This document shows, piece by piece, positions 19,219 through 26,364 of a stretch of DNA of 48,203 bases. Under the pieces are notes generated by a model, which saw nothing but the letters and a program-made list of their open reading frames with translations, searched no databases and was not told the DNA's origin. Every line of letters starts with the position of its first letter. The stretch's first letter is position 1. The stretch comes from DATILL01 sp035476575 (GTDB lineage: Bacteria; Actinomycetota; Actinomycetes; Mycobacteriales; JACQDL01): the NCBI GenBank assembly GCA_035476575.1, contig DATILL010000146.1, positions 1 through 48,203 on the forward strand, in the 5' to 3' direction. The translations under genes were made by a program, and so were the position numbers.

Positions 19219-19629
19219 ATGGCGCACCACGACCCGGTCGTAGTAGTGCGGAACGCGGTCGCGGACACCCTCGGTCGGCCCGACCACGAGTGCGACCTTG
19301 GCGCGACGCTGGTCGGTGACCTCGGGCTGGAGTCCCTTGACCTGCTGGACGTCTTCTTCCGGATCGAACGCCGCATCCCGGTGACGCTGCCGCTCTCCTG
19401 GCTGTCCGAGCTGCTCCAGGGTGAGGTGTCCGACGTGGACTTCTGCGACGCGCGGGGGGTGCTGACCGACCGCGGCCTGGACCGGCTGCGCCAGGTCATG
19501 CCACAGGTGGACCCGGCCGAGTGGTCCGGCCAGCTCCGGGTGGAGCACATCCCGGAGCTGGTGACCGTGGGCAACCTGGTGGACATCGTCCGGACCCGTG
19601 CCGGCCTCGACCCCTCCAGCCTTGTTTGA
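19219..19629 (+). CDS. Stand-alone acyl carrier protein with C-terminal extension (136 aa)
   Basis: The ATG follows AGGAGAGG. Residues 1-85 are an ACP: GDLGLESLDLLDVFFRIERR with the phosphopantetheine Ser39, and later VTVGNLVDIVRTRAG at residues 115-129, the typical last helix. About 40-50 residues (SELLQGEVSDVDFCDARG through WSGQLRVEHIPELV) are inserted before that last helix, so the protein is longer than the 75-90 of an ordinary ACP. It heads an operon with an AcpS-like protein, an aldehyde dehydrogenase and the Acc genes. A carrier of this kind could accept the extender or hold a product for tailoring. The next gene probably overlaps its 3' end. Confidence 0.88.
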   Translation: MAHHDPVVVVRNAVADTLGRPDHECDLGATLVGDLGLESLDLLDVFFRIERRIPVTLPLSWLSELLQGEVSDVDFCDARGVLTDRGLDRLRQVMPQVDPAEWSGQLRVEHIPELVTVGNLVDIVRTRAGLDPSSLV

Positions 19630-20023
19630 GCCCGGGCCGACCGTCGTGCGGGTCGGGTCCTACTCGGTGGACCCGGCCAAGTTCCGCGCGATCGTCGCAC
19701 AGGACCCGAACGGCGGCGCCGCGCTCGGCACCGACCGCATCGTCGACGCCGATGGCACCGCCGCGGCCACCGAGTGGGCGATCAAGCAGGCGCTGCTGCG
19801 GGCGCTGGCCGCGCCGCTCCGGCTGCGCGCGCGGTGGGCGGAGCTGGCCGCCGGGCGGCACCCGGACGGCGGCTGGACGGTCACCTCGCGCGGCCCGGTC
19901 CGGCAGTTCCACGAGGCGCACACCTTGGGCCACGTCGACGTGGCAGTCACCGAGGCCCACGGCCGGATCACCGCGTACGCCGTGCTCACCCGCGACAGCA
20001 CCGAACCCGAGGAGTCCCCGTGA
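19598..20023 (+). CDS. AcpS-like (holo-ACP synthase fold) protein, probably lacking metal ligands
   Basis: The GTG at 19598 overlaps the ACP gene; TTG 19622 or GTG 19646 are possible later starts, and no strong Shine-Dalgarno settles it. The sequence follows the AcpS plan: VRVGSYSVDPAKFRAIV corresponds to the N-terminal VxVGxDxVDxxRF strand, WAIKQALLRAL to the F-A-x-KEA-x-x-KAL helix, and GHVDVAVTEAHGRITAYAVL to the closing VHVSLSHxxxxAxAxVV strand. Two magnesium ligands look changed: the Asp of the first motif is Tyr, and the Glu of KEA is Gln. It may therefore be a non-catalytic AcpS homologue that binds the neighbouring ACP. The family call is from motif order only. The next gene overlaps by GTGA. 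Confidence 0.6.
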   Translation: MPASTPPALFEPGPTVVRVGSYSVDPAKFRAIVAQDPNGGAALGTDRIVDADGTAAATEWAIKQALLRALAAPLRLRARWAELAAGRHPDGGWTVTSRGPVRQFHEAHTLGHVDVAVTEAHGRITAYAVLTRDSTEPEESP

Positions 20024-21483
20024 CCGCAACCGTGCCCGCCACCGAGGGCACCGCGGCGCCCACCCGTGAGCTGGTCAGCTACGAGGTCGCCACCGGCGAG
20101 CCGCTGGGCGCCGTACCACTGTCCACTGTGGACGGCGTGGCCGCGGCGGTGCGGGCGGCCGCGGCCGCCCAGCCGGACTGGGCGGCCTACCCCGGCCCAG
20201 CCCGGGCCGAGGTCCTGGCCAAGGCCGCGGCCATCCTGACCAGCCGGATGGAGGAGCTGACCGCGCTCATCGTGCGCGAGTCCGGCTCGATCCCGATGAA
20301 GGCAATGGTCGAGCTGTACGGCGCGGCGGCCGAGCTGCGGGAGGCCGCCGTCCTGGCCACCCGGGCACACGGCACGCTGCTGCCCAGCCGCGACCCGGGC
20401 CGCGAGGTGCTGGCCCGGCGGGTGCCGCACGGCGTCGTCGGCGTGATCACGCCGTGGAACTTCCCGCTGCTGCTGGCCCTGCGCTCGGTGGCGCCCGCGT
20501 TGGCGCTGGGCAACGCCGTCGTCCTCAAGCCGGACCCGAACACCCCGCTGTGCGGCGGGAGGGTGATCGCCGAGGTGCTGGCCGCCGCCGGGGTGCCCGA
20601 GGATGTCTTCGCCGTCGTCCACGGCGACGCCGCGGTCGGCACCGCACTGGTGGACGCCGTGGACATGGTGTCCTTCACCGGCTCCACCGAGGTCGGCCGC
20701 GAGGTCGGCGCACGGGCCGGCCGGGCGCTGAAGAAGGTCGTGCTCGAGCTCGGCGGCCAGAACCCGTTCATCGTGCTGCCCGACGTCGACGTGGAGCGGG
20801 CCAGCTCAGCCGGGTCCTGGGGTGCGTTCCTGCACGCCGGCCAGATCTGTATGGCGGCCCGCCGGCACCTGGTGCATGCCGACATCGCCGAGGAGTACGT
20901 CGCCGCGCTGGGACGGCGGGCCGACCGGCTGCGGACCGGCGACCCGCACCGCGACCAGGTGCAGGTCGGTCCGGTGATCAACGAGGCCCAGCTCGGCAAG
21001 ATCGACGCCGCGGTGCGCCGGGCGGTGGCGGCGGGCGCGACACTGGTGGCCGGCGGCCGCCGGGACCGTGGCTCCGGTGCGGGTGCCCAGCAGGGCGCAA
21101 CCCTGTGCTATCGGCCGACCGTGCTGGCCAACGTCACGCCGGACATGGAGATCTTCACCACCGAGACCTTCGGGCCGGTGGCCACCGTGACGGTGTTCCA
21201 CACCGACGAGGAGGCTGTCGCGCTGGCCAACGCCACGGCGTACGGGCTGACCGCCGGGGTCTACACCGACTCGGTCGAGCGCGGCCGGGCCATCGCCGAC
21301 CAGCTTCGGTCCGGGGTCGTGCACATCGGCGACCAGACCGTGAACCACGAGCCGCAGGTGCCCTTCGGCGGCACCGCGGCCTCCGGCAACGGCGCCGGTT
21401 TCGGCGGCGAGGCCAGCGTCGAGGCGTTCACCCGTTGGCTCACGACGACCACCAGCACGCCCGGTCGGGCCTACCCGTTCTGA
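20020..21483 (+). CDS. NAD(P)-dependent aldehyde dehydrogenase
   Basis: The GTG start overlaps the upstream stop (GTGA). The 487-residue protein is a full-length aldehyde dehydrogenase: HGVVGVITPWNFPLLLALRS for cofactor binding, the catalytic Glu243 in LELGGQNPF and the nucleophile Cys277 in HAGQICMAARR, then the late motif ETFGPVATV and VPFGGTAASGNGAGFGG. Family knowledge: it oxidises an aldehyde to the acid with NAD(P)+. In this operon it may process a fatty aldehyde released by the reductase-like SDR at 35.5 kb, or a precursor aldehyde; the substrate cannot be read from sequence. It encodes one LSTVD palindromic 15-mer at 20119-20133. Confidence 0.93.
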   Translation: MTATVPATEGTAAPTRELVSYEVATGEPLGAVPLSTVDGVAAAVRAAAAAQPDWAAYPGPARAEVLAKAAAILTSRMEELTALIVRESGSIPMKAMVELYGAAAELREAAVLATRAHGTLLPSRDPGREVLARRVPHGVVGVITPWNFPLLLALRSVAPALALGNAVVLKPDPNTPLCGGRVIAEVLAAAGVPEDVFAVVHGDAAVGTALVDAVDMVSFTGSTEVGREVGARAGRALKKVVLELGGQNPFIVLPDVDVERASSAGSWGAFLHAGQICMAARRHLVHADIAEEYVAALGRRADRLRTGDPHRDQVQVGPVINEAQLGKIDAAVRRAVAAGATLVAGGRRDRGSGAGAQQGATLCYRPTVLANVTPDMEIFTTETFGPVATVTVFHTDEEAVALANATAYGLTAGVYTDSVERGRAIADQLRSGVVHIGDQTVNHEPQVPFGGTAASGNGAGFGGEASVEAFTRWLTTTTSTPGRAYPF

Positions 21484-21531
21484 CCCCGCGGGCCATCTGA
21501 CCCACGGACCTTCCGAGAAGGGACCACAGCA

Positions 21532-21990
21532 ATGGGCAGCAAGGTCGAGACCGTGCCGCAGGTGGCCGACCCGACGGAGGGCACGGTGGTCTTCCTGATT
21601 GGCATGCGGGTGAACAAATGGTGGCTGTTACACCGCTGGATCCCGGCGTTCTACTCGATGATTCCGATGCTCATTGAGCTTAACAAGAACAAGGAGACCA
21701 CCGGGTTCCTCAGCCACCAGACCTGGTTCGGCCGGACCGTCATCGTGGTGCAGTACTGGCGCAGCATGGGCGAGCTGCTCACCTACGCGCGCAACAACGA
21801 CCATATGCACCATCCACAGTGGAGGAAGTTCAACCGGTACGTGAACAACAACGGCTCGGTCGGCATCTATCACGAGGCCTACGAGATCGTGCCGAGCCGG
21901 ATCCACACGGTGTACCGCAACATGCCGCCGTTCGGCCTGGGCAAGGCGACCGCGGTCCGCCCCCAGCGCCCGCTGGCGTTCACGCTGTAG
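21532..21990 (+). CDS. DUF4188-like small protein (152 aa)
   Basis: The ATG follows GAGAAGGGA. The protein starts with a short leader, then VVFLIGMRVNKWWLLHRWIP, ETTGFLSHQTWFGRTVIVVQ and YARNNDHMHHPQWRKFNRYV, and ends HEAYEIVPSRIHTVYRNMPP. This is the DUF4188 pattern, a dimeric alpha-beta barrel-like fold distantly related to antibiotic-biosynthesis monooxygenases and aldoxime-dehydratase-like proteins. It has no known reaction. The histidine-rich DHMHHPQW stretch could bind a metal or haem. It sits between the aldehyde dehydrogenase and the carboxylase genes with 48 and 130 nt gaps, so it is likely part of the pathway. Confidence 0.75.
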   Translation: MGSKVETVPQVADPTEGTVVFLIGMRVNKWWLLHRWIPAFYSMIPMLIELNKNKETTGFLSHQTWFGRTVIVVQYWRSMGELLTYARNNDHMHHPQWRKFNRYVNNNGSVGIYHEAYEIVPSRIHTVYRNMPPFGLGKATAVRPQRPLAFTL

Positions 21991-22013
21991 TCCCCTAGCC
22001 CGAGGTGGGCACC

Positions 22014-22061
22014 GAAGGTGGCCCAGAGCGAAGGTGGCCCAGAGCGAAGGTGGCCCAAGAG
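22014..22061 (+). repeat. Three tandem 16-nt repeats upstream of accDA
   Basis: GAAGGTGGCCCAGAGC is repeated twice exactly and once with a change (ending AAGAG), with a further partial copy (GTGGCCCAGAGC) at 22067-22078. It lies in the leader between the DUF4188 gene and accDA. Confidence 0.85.
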
Positions 22062-22120
22062 TGACCGTGGCCCAGAGCTGCGCCAGCCGCCCCGACGACC
22101 GAGAAAAGCCAGGAGGTGTC

Positions 22121-23884
22121 ATGTCCGAGGTAGCCGCCGCGAGCGGTGCGCAGCCCAGCGCGCAGCCCGGCACCCCGTCCAACCCGGAGGAGGTGCAGTG
22201 GGTGAGGTGCGGCTCATGCGGAGCGTTCCTCTACGGTAAGCGGCTGAGTCGCAACCGCAAGGTGTGCCCGGAGTGCCAGCACCATTTCCGGCTCAGCCCG
22301 GCCGAACGCATCGAGCAGCTCGCCGACCCGGGCAGCTTCCAGCCCTTCCCTGACGACATCGAGCCGCGCGACCTCCTGGGCTTCGTCGACTCCAAGCCCT
22401 ACCCGACCAGGCTCACCAACGCGCAGCGCAGGTCTGGGCGGCGCGAGGGTGTCCTGTGTGGACGGATCAGCGTCGAGGGCCGGGCACTGGTGGTCGCGGT
22501 GGTCGACTTCGGCTTCATGGGTGGCAGCATGGGCTCGGTCGTGGGCGAGCAGATCGCCCGGGCCGCCCGGCGGGCCATCGCCGGCCGGCTGCCGTTGCTG
22601 CTGGTCGCCGCGTCTGGCGGCGCCCGGATGCAGGAAGGCTGCCTGTCGCTGATGCAGATGGCCAAGACCGCGCAGTGGATCGCCGCGATGCGCGAGGCCG
22701 GCCTGCTGGTCATCAACCTCAACACCGACCCGACGTTCGGCGGGGTGACCGCGTCGTTCGCGATGCTGGGCGACGTGATCGCCGCCGAGCCGGCCAGCCT
22801 GATCGGCTTCGCCGGCCCGTCGGTCATCAAGAACACCATCCGGCAGGACCTGCCGCCGGGCTTCCAGACCGCCGAGTTCCTCTACGAGCACGGCATGATC
22901 GACATGGTGGTACCGCGGGAGCGCCAGCGGGAGACCATCGCCCGGCTGGTCACGCTCTTCGGCCCGTCCGTGCCGGACCTGCCCGCCACCGAGGGCGCTG
23001 CGCCGCTGACCGACCCGGCCGCGCTGGCCTACCCGGGCGGGCTGGGCCACCGGCCGGCTCAGGAGACCGTGGCGCTGGCCCGCAACATCGGACGCCCGAC
23101 CACCGTCGACTACCTGGCGCACGTCTGCGACGACTTCGTCAGCCTGCACGGCGACCGGGCGTTCTCCGACGACCCGGCGATGGTCGGCGGGATCGGCCGG
23201 ATCGGCGGGCAGAGCGTCATCGTGCTCGGCCACCAGAAGGGCCATGACACCACCGAGCTGGTCGCGCACAACTTCGGCATGCCCAACCCGGACGGGTACC
23301 GCAAGGCGCTCCGGCTGATGAAGCTGGCCGAGCGGTTCGGGCTGCCGATCGTGGCCTTCGTGGACACCCCGGGCGCGTTCCCGGGCATCGACGCGGAGGA
23401 GCGCGGCCAGGCGCTGGCCATCGCCGAGTGCATCCTGGAGCTGTCCCGGGTGCGGGTGCCGGTGGTCTCGGTGGTCACCGGCGAGGGCGGCAGCGGCGGC
23501 GCGCTTGGGCTCGGCGTCGGCAACCGGGTGCTGATGCTGCGCAACGCCTACTACTCGGTGATCAGCCCGGAGGGCTGCTCCACGATCCTGTGGGGCTCGG
23601 CCGCGAACGCCGCCCAGGCGGCCGACGTGCTGCGGCTGACCGCGCCGGACCTGCTCCGGCTGGGCGTCATCGACGCGGTGGTGCCCGAGCCGCCGGGCGG
23701 CGCGCACAGCGACCCGTACGCGACGGTGGAGAACGTCAAGACCGCGGTGGTGCACACGCTGGCGCCGCTGCTGGACCTGCCCGGCGAGCAGCTCGTGGCC
23801 GAGCGCCGGGCCCGCTTCGACCGGTTCGGTCACCCGGAACTGCAGAGCACGGTGGATTGGGAGGTGCACGGTGACGACGCTTGA
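22121..23884 (+). CDS. accDA: Acetyl-CoA carboxylase carboxyltransferase, AccD-AccA fusion (587 aa)
   Basis: The ATG at 22121 follows a strong AGGAGG; the open frame upstream runs through the 16-nt repeats and is not used. Residues 20-290 are the beta subunit: the zinc ribbon WVRCGSCGAFLYG with CPEC at its other end, then VVDFGFMGGSMGSVVGEQ and SGGARMQEG. Residues 315-580 are the alpha subunit: DDFVSLHGDRAFSDD, GHQKGHDTTE, VDTPGAFPGIDAEERGQ and the oxyanion glycines GEGGSGGALGLGVGNRV. Reaction: transfer of CO2 from carboxybiotin to acetyl-CoA, giving malonyl-CoA. Housekeeping actinobacterial carboxylases normally use AccA3/AccD-type subunits, so this separate set is probably dedicated to the Pfa synthase. 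It overlaps accB by 14 nt. Confidence 0.93.
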   Translation: MSEVAAASGAQPSAQPGTPSNPEEVQWVRCGSCGAFLYGKRLSRNRKVCPECQHHFRLSPAERIEQLADPGSFQPFPDDIEPRDLLGFVDSKPYPTRLTNAQRRSGRREGVLCGRISVEGRALVVAVVDFGFMGGSMGSVVGEQIARAARRAIAGRLPLLLVAASGGARMQEGCLSLMQMAKTAQWIAAMREAGLLVINLNTDPTFGGVTASFAMLGDVIAAEPASLIGFAGPSVIKNTIRQDLPPGFQTAEFLYEHGMIDMVVPRERQRETIARLVTLFGPSVPDLPATEGAAPLTDPAALAYPGGLGHRPAQETVALARNIGRPTTVDYLAHVCDDFVSLHGDRAFSDDPAMVGGIGRIGGQSVIVLGHQKGHDTTELVAHNFGMPNPDGYRKALRLMKLAERFGLPIVAFVDTPGAFPGIDAEERGQALAIAECILELSRVRVPVVSVVTGEGGSGGALGLGVGNRVLMLRNAYYSVISPEGCSTILWGSAANAAQAADVLRLTAPDLLRLGVIDAVVPEPPGGAHSDPYATVENVKTAVVHTLAPLLDLPGEQLVAERRARFDRFGHPELQSTVDWEVHGDDA

Positions 23885-24470
23885 GTTCCCCGGGCTGGAC
23901 GAGCCCGAGCTGGACGCACCCGGGACGTCGATGGAGGAGCTCCGGTCGCAGGCCCTTCGGCTCGCCGCGGAGCTGCCCGGCACGCTGCGCAGGCTCACCC
24001 TGCGGTCCGGCGCGCTCACCGTCGACGTGGAGTGGGAGGGCGCCCCGCCACCCGCGCCGGTGCTGGCCGGGCCCGCCTACCCGGTGCCGTACCCCGCCGG
24101 ATACCCGCAGCCGGGCTTCCCGCCATACCCCACGGACTTGCTAGCACCGGGCGGTGCTATAGCCCCGCCGGCTGCTAGCAACTCCGAGGTGACCACGGCG
24201 ACCGCGAACAGCGTGCCTGCCACGAACAGCGTGCCGGTGACCGCGCCGCTGGTCGGCACGTTCTACCGGTCCGCCTCGCCGGGCGCCGAGCCGTTCGTCA
24301 AGGTCGGCGACGTGGTCGAGGCCGGCCAGACGCTGGCCATCATCGAGGCGATGAAGCTGCTCAACAACATCACCGCCGAGCACACCGCGCGGGTCGTCGC
24401 GATCCACGCCGCGAACGGCGACATCGTCGAGTTCGCCCAGCCGCTGATGGACCTCGAGCCGGTGGAGTAG
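23871..24470 (+). CDS. accB: Biotin carboxyl carrier protein of acetyl-CoA carboxylase
   Basis: The GTG start lies inside the end of accDA. Of the 199 residues, the N-terminal part (MEELRSQALRLAAELPGTLR) is the usual AccB helical region, followed by a Pro/Tyr-rich linker (PAYPVPYPAGYPQPGFPPYP) and the biotinyl domain from about residue 120. The biotin attachment site is Lys162 in IIEAMKLLNNI, where the usual second Met is Leu. It carries CO2 between AccC and AccDA. The linker-coding DNA includes an inverted repeat of TTGCTAGCA. Confidence 0.93.
   Translation: MTTLEFPGLDEPELDAPGTSMEELRSQALRLAAELPGTLRRLTLRSGALTVDVEWEGAPPPAPVLAGPAYPVPYPAGYPQPGFPPYPTDLLAPGGAIAPPAASNSEVTTATANSVPATNSVPVTAPLVGTFYRSASPGAEPFVKVGDVVEAGQTLAIIEAMKLLNNITAEHTARVVAIHAANGDIVEFAQPLMDLEPVE
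24138..24181. repeat. Inverted repeat within accB linker
   Basis: TTGCTAGCA (24138-24146) and TGCTAGCAA (24173-24181) are perfect complements separated by 26 bases, and the spacer contains CACC...GGTG. It can form a cruciform or RNA hairpin inside the coding region. Confidence 0.6.
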
Positions 24471-24472
24471 GC

Positions 24473-25819
24473 ATGTTCGACAAAGTCCTCATCGCCAACC
24501 GGGGCGAGATCGCGCTGCGGGTCATCCGGGCCTGCCGTGACCTCGGCATCTCCTCGGTCGCCGTCTACTCCACCCCGGACGCGGACTCGGAGTTCGTCAC
24601 GGCCGCCGACGAGAGCGTCCACATCGGGCCGGGCCCGGCCGCGCGCAGCTACCTGCACGTGCCCAACATCATCGGTGCCGCCCTGAAGACCGGCGCGCAG
24701 GCCATCCACCCCGGGTACGGGTTCCTGTCCGAGGACCCGTACTTCGCCGAGATCTGCGCCGAGGCCGGCGTCACGTTCGTCGGCCCGCCGCCGGACGTCA
24801 TGGAGGCGGTCGGCGACAAGTCGATGGCGCGCAGGCTGATGACCGACGCCGGCCTGCCGCTGCTGCCGGGCACCACCGAGGCGGTAGAGACGGTCGAGCA
24901 GGCCGCCGCCATCGCGGCCGGGATCGGCTACCCGGTCATCATCAAGGCGGCGGCCGGCGGTGGGGGGCGCGGGATCTCCGTCGTCCACCAGCCGGAGGAC
25001 CTGCGCGCGGCGTACCAGAGCACCCGGGCCAGCGCCCAGGCCATCTTCAAGAACAGCGCGGTCTACATCGAGAAGTACCTGGCCAAGGCCCGGCACATCG
25101 AGGTGCAGGTGGTCTGCGACGACTTCGACGGCGCCGTACACCTCGGCGAGCGGGACTGTTCGGTGCAGCGCCGGCACCAGAAGCTGATCGAGGAGTCGCC
25201 GTCGCCGAGCGTCACGCCCGAGATGCGCGCCCAGGTCGGCCAGCACGCGCTGGCCGGCGCCCGTGCGGTCGGGTACCGCGGCGCGGGCACCATGGAGTTC
25301 CTGCTGGACGGCGACGGCAGGTTCTGGTTCATGGAGATGAACGCCCGGATCCAGGTCGAGCACCCGGTCACCGAGATGGTCACCAGCGTCGACCTGATCG
25401 CCGAGCAGCTCCGGGTCGCCTACGGCGGCCCGCTGTCGGTCAAGCAGGAGGACGTCGAGGTTCGCGGGCACGCCATCGAGTGCCGGATCAACGCCGAGGA
25501 CCCGGCCCGCGGCTTCATCCCCACGCCGGGCCGGCTGGACCGCTACCGGATCCCGGGCGGCCCGTGGGTGCGGGTGGACACGCACTGCGTGCCGGGCGCG
25601 ATGGTCAGCCCGTACTACGACTCGATGATCGGCAAGCTGATCGTGTGGGGCCCGGACCGGGCGAGCTGCATCGACCGGATGCTGCGCGCGCTGGCCGAGT
25701 TCGAGGTGTCCGGGCCGGGGATGAAAACGACGATCCCGTTCCACCAGAAGGTGCTGGCGCACCCGGCGTTCCGCGGCGGCGACGTGGCTACCGACTTCCT
25801 GGAACGGCACCAGCTCTGA
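24473..25819 (+). CDS. accC: Biotin carboxylase subunit of acetyl-CoA carboxylase
   Basis: The ATG lies two bases after the accB stop. The 448 residues span the whole family length: FDKVLIANRGEIALRVIRAC at the start, the HPGYGFLSED motif, the ATP-grasp glycine loop IIKAAAGGGGRGI, KYLAKARHIEVQ, RDCSVQRRHQK, and the catalytic region FWFMEMNARIQVEHPVTEMV. It carboxylates biotin on AccB using ATP and bicarbonate. With AccDA and AccB it makes a complete malonyl-CoA-forming complex. It is the last gene of the operon. Confidence 0.95.
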   Translation: MFDKVLIANRGEIALRVIRACRDLGISSVAVYSTPDADSEFVTAADESVHIGPGPAARSYLHVPNIIGAALKTGAQAIHPGYGFLSEDPYFAEICAEAGVTFVGPPPDVMEAVGDKSMARRLMTDAGLPLLPGTTEAVETVEQAAAIAAGIGYPVIIKAAAGGGGRGISVVHQPEDLRAAYQSTRASAQAIFKNSAVYIEKYLAKARHIEVQVVCDDFDGAVHLGERDCSVQRRHQKLIEESPSPSVTPEMRAQVGQHALAGARAVGYRGAGTMEFLLDGDGRFWFMEMNARIQVEHPVTEMVTSVDLIAEQLRVAYGGPLSVKQEDVEVRGHAIECRINAEDPARGFIPTPGRLDRYRIPGGPWVRVDTHCVPGAMVSPYYDSMIGKLIVWGPDRASCIDRMLRALAEFEVSGPGMKTTIPFHQKVLAHPAFRGGDVATDFLERHQL

Positions 25820-25865
25820 CCCGAGGGGGCCGTAATGGAACAGCTTGCGCTCCCTTAGTAGCGTT

Positions 25866-25888
25866 TCCGCGGGTCACGGGCTCGCGGA
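25866..25888 (+). terminator. Weak hairpin after accC
   Basis: TCCGCG and CGCGGA pair across an 11-nt loop about 45 bases downstream of the accC stop. There is no T-tract; a weak terminator at best. Confidence 0.35.
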
Positions 25889-25923
25889 GCTTACGAAACG
25901 GATAAGTTATTTCATTACGAATG

Positions 25924-26126
25924 CGAATCCGCGAGTAGCGGGCGAGCTGGCCTGCGGCTGGTGTTGCCCCCACCCGACCGCCGAACACGCCGACCCCGTA
26001 AGCTCTTCACCCGGGTAGGTGTCCTTCCATCCGCGCGATCCTGTTTTCATAACACGATTATCGCAGGTAGCAGGGCACCTACGGCCGATCACATCCCCGC
26101 GCCACCGCACTATCCGCGGATTCGGG
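25924..26126. mobile_element. MITE-like 203-bp element derived from an IS1380-type insertion sequence
   Basis: The ends are inverted repeats: CGAATCCGCGAGTAGCGGG at the left, and the complement of CGAATCCGCGGATAGTGCGG at the right (10 exact bases, then similar ones). Reading the minus strand from the right end, about 130 bases match the non-coding terminus in front of the transposase relic at 28.03 kb, including GACAGGATCGCGCG-like and AGCTTACGGGGT blocks. No coding frame remains. It is best read as an internally deleted IS copy. No target-site duplication is clear. Confidence 0.7.
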
Positions 26127-26364
26127 CCAGAACAAGGGCGTGAGGATTTCGGTGGGTGCGGCGGTGCGCGCTCACAGTGGTTCCGGTGGCGTAAGTATTC
26201 GGTCATCCCGTGAGGCGTCAGGACGTTTGCGCAGCTCAGCCGTGGTGTTGGGGAGCCAAGATCCCCAGGGTTGGCCCGAACATGTACCCGGTGGCTGCCC
26301 GGCCGGAGACCCAGCCGGGCCTTTCGTGCCGGAGCCCGTGCCGCGGCGGCGACCTCCTCCCGTG
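26127..26364. other. Non-coding segment between MITE and HNH pseudogene
   Basis: No gene is supported in these 238 bases. The stretch contains short GC-rich inverted repeats (for example GGCTGCCCGGCC to GGCCTTT) just beyond the HNH stop, which may be its terminator. Confidence 0.4.
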
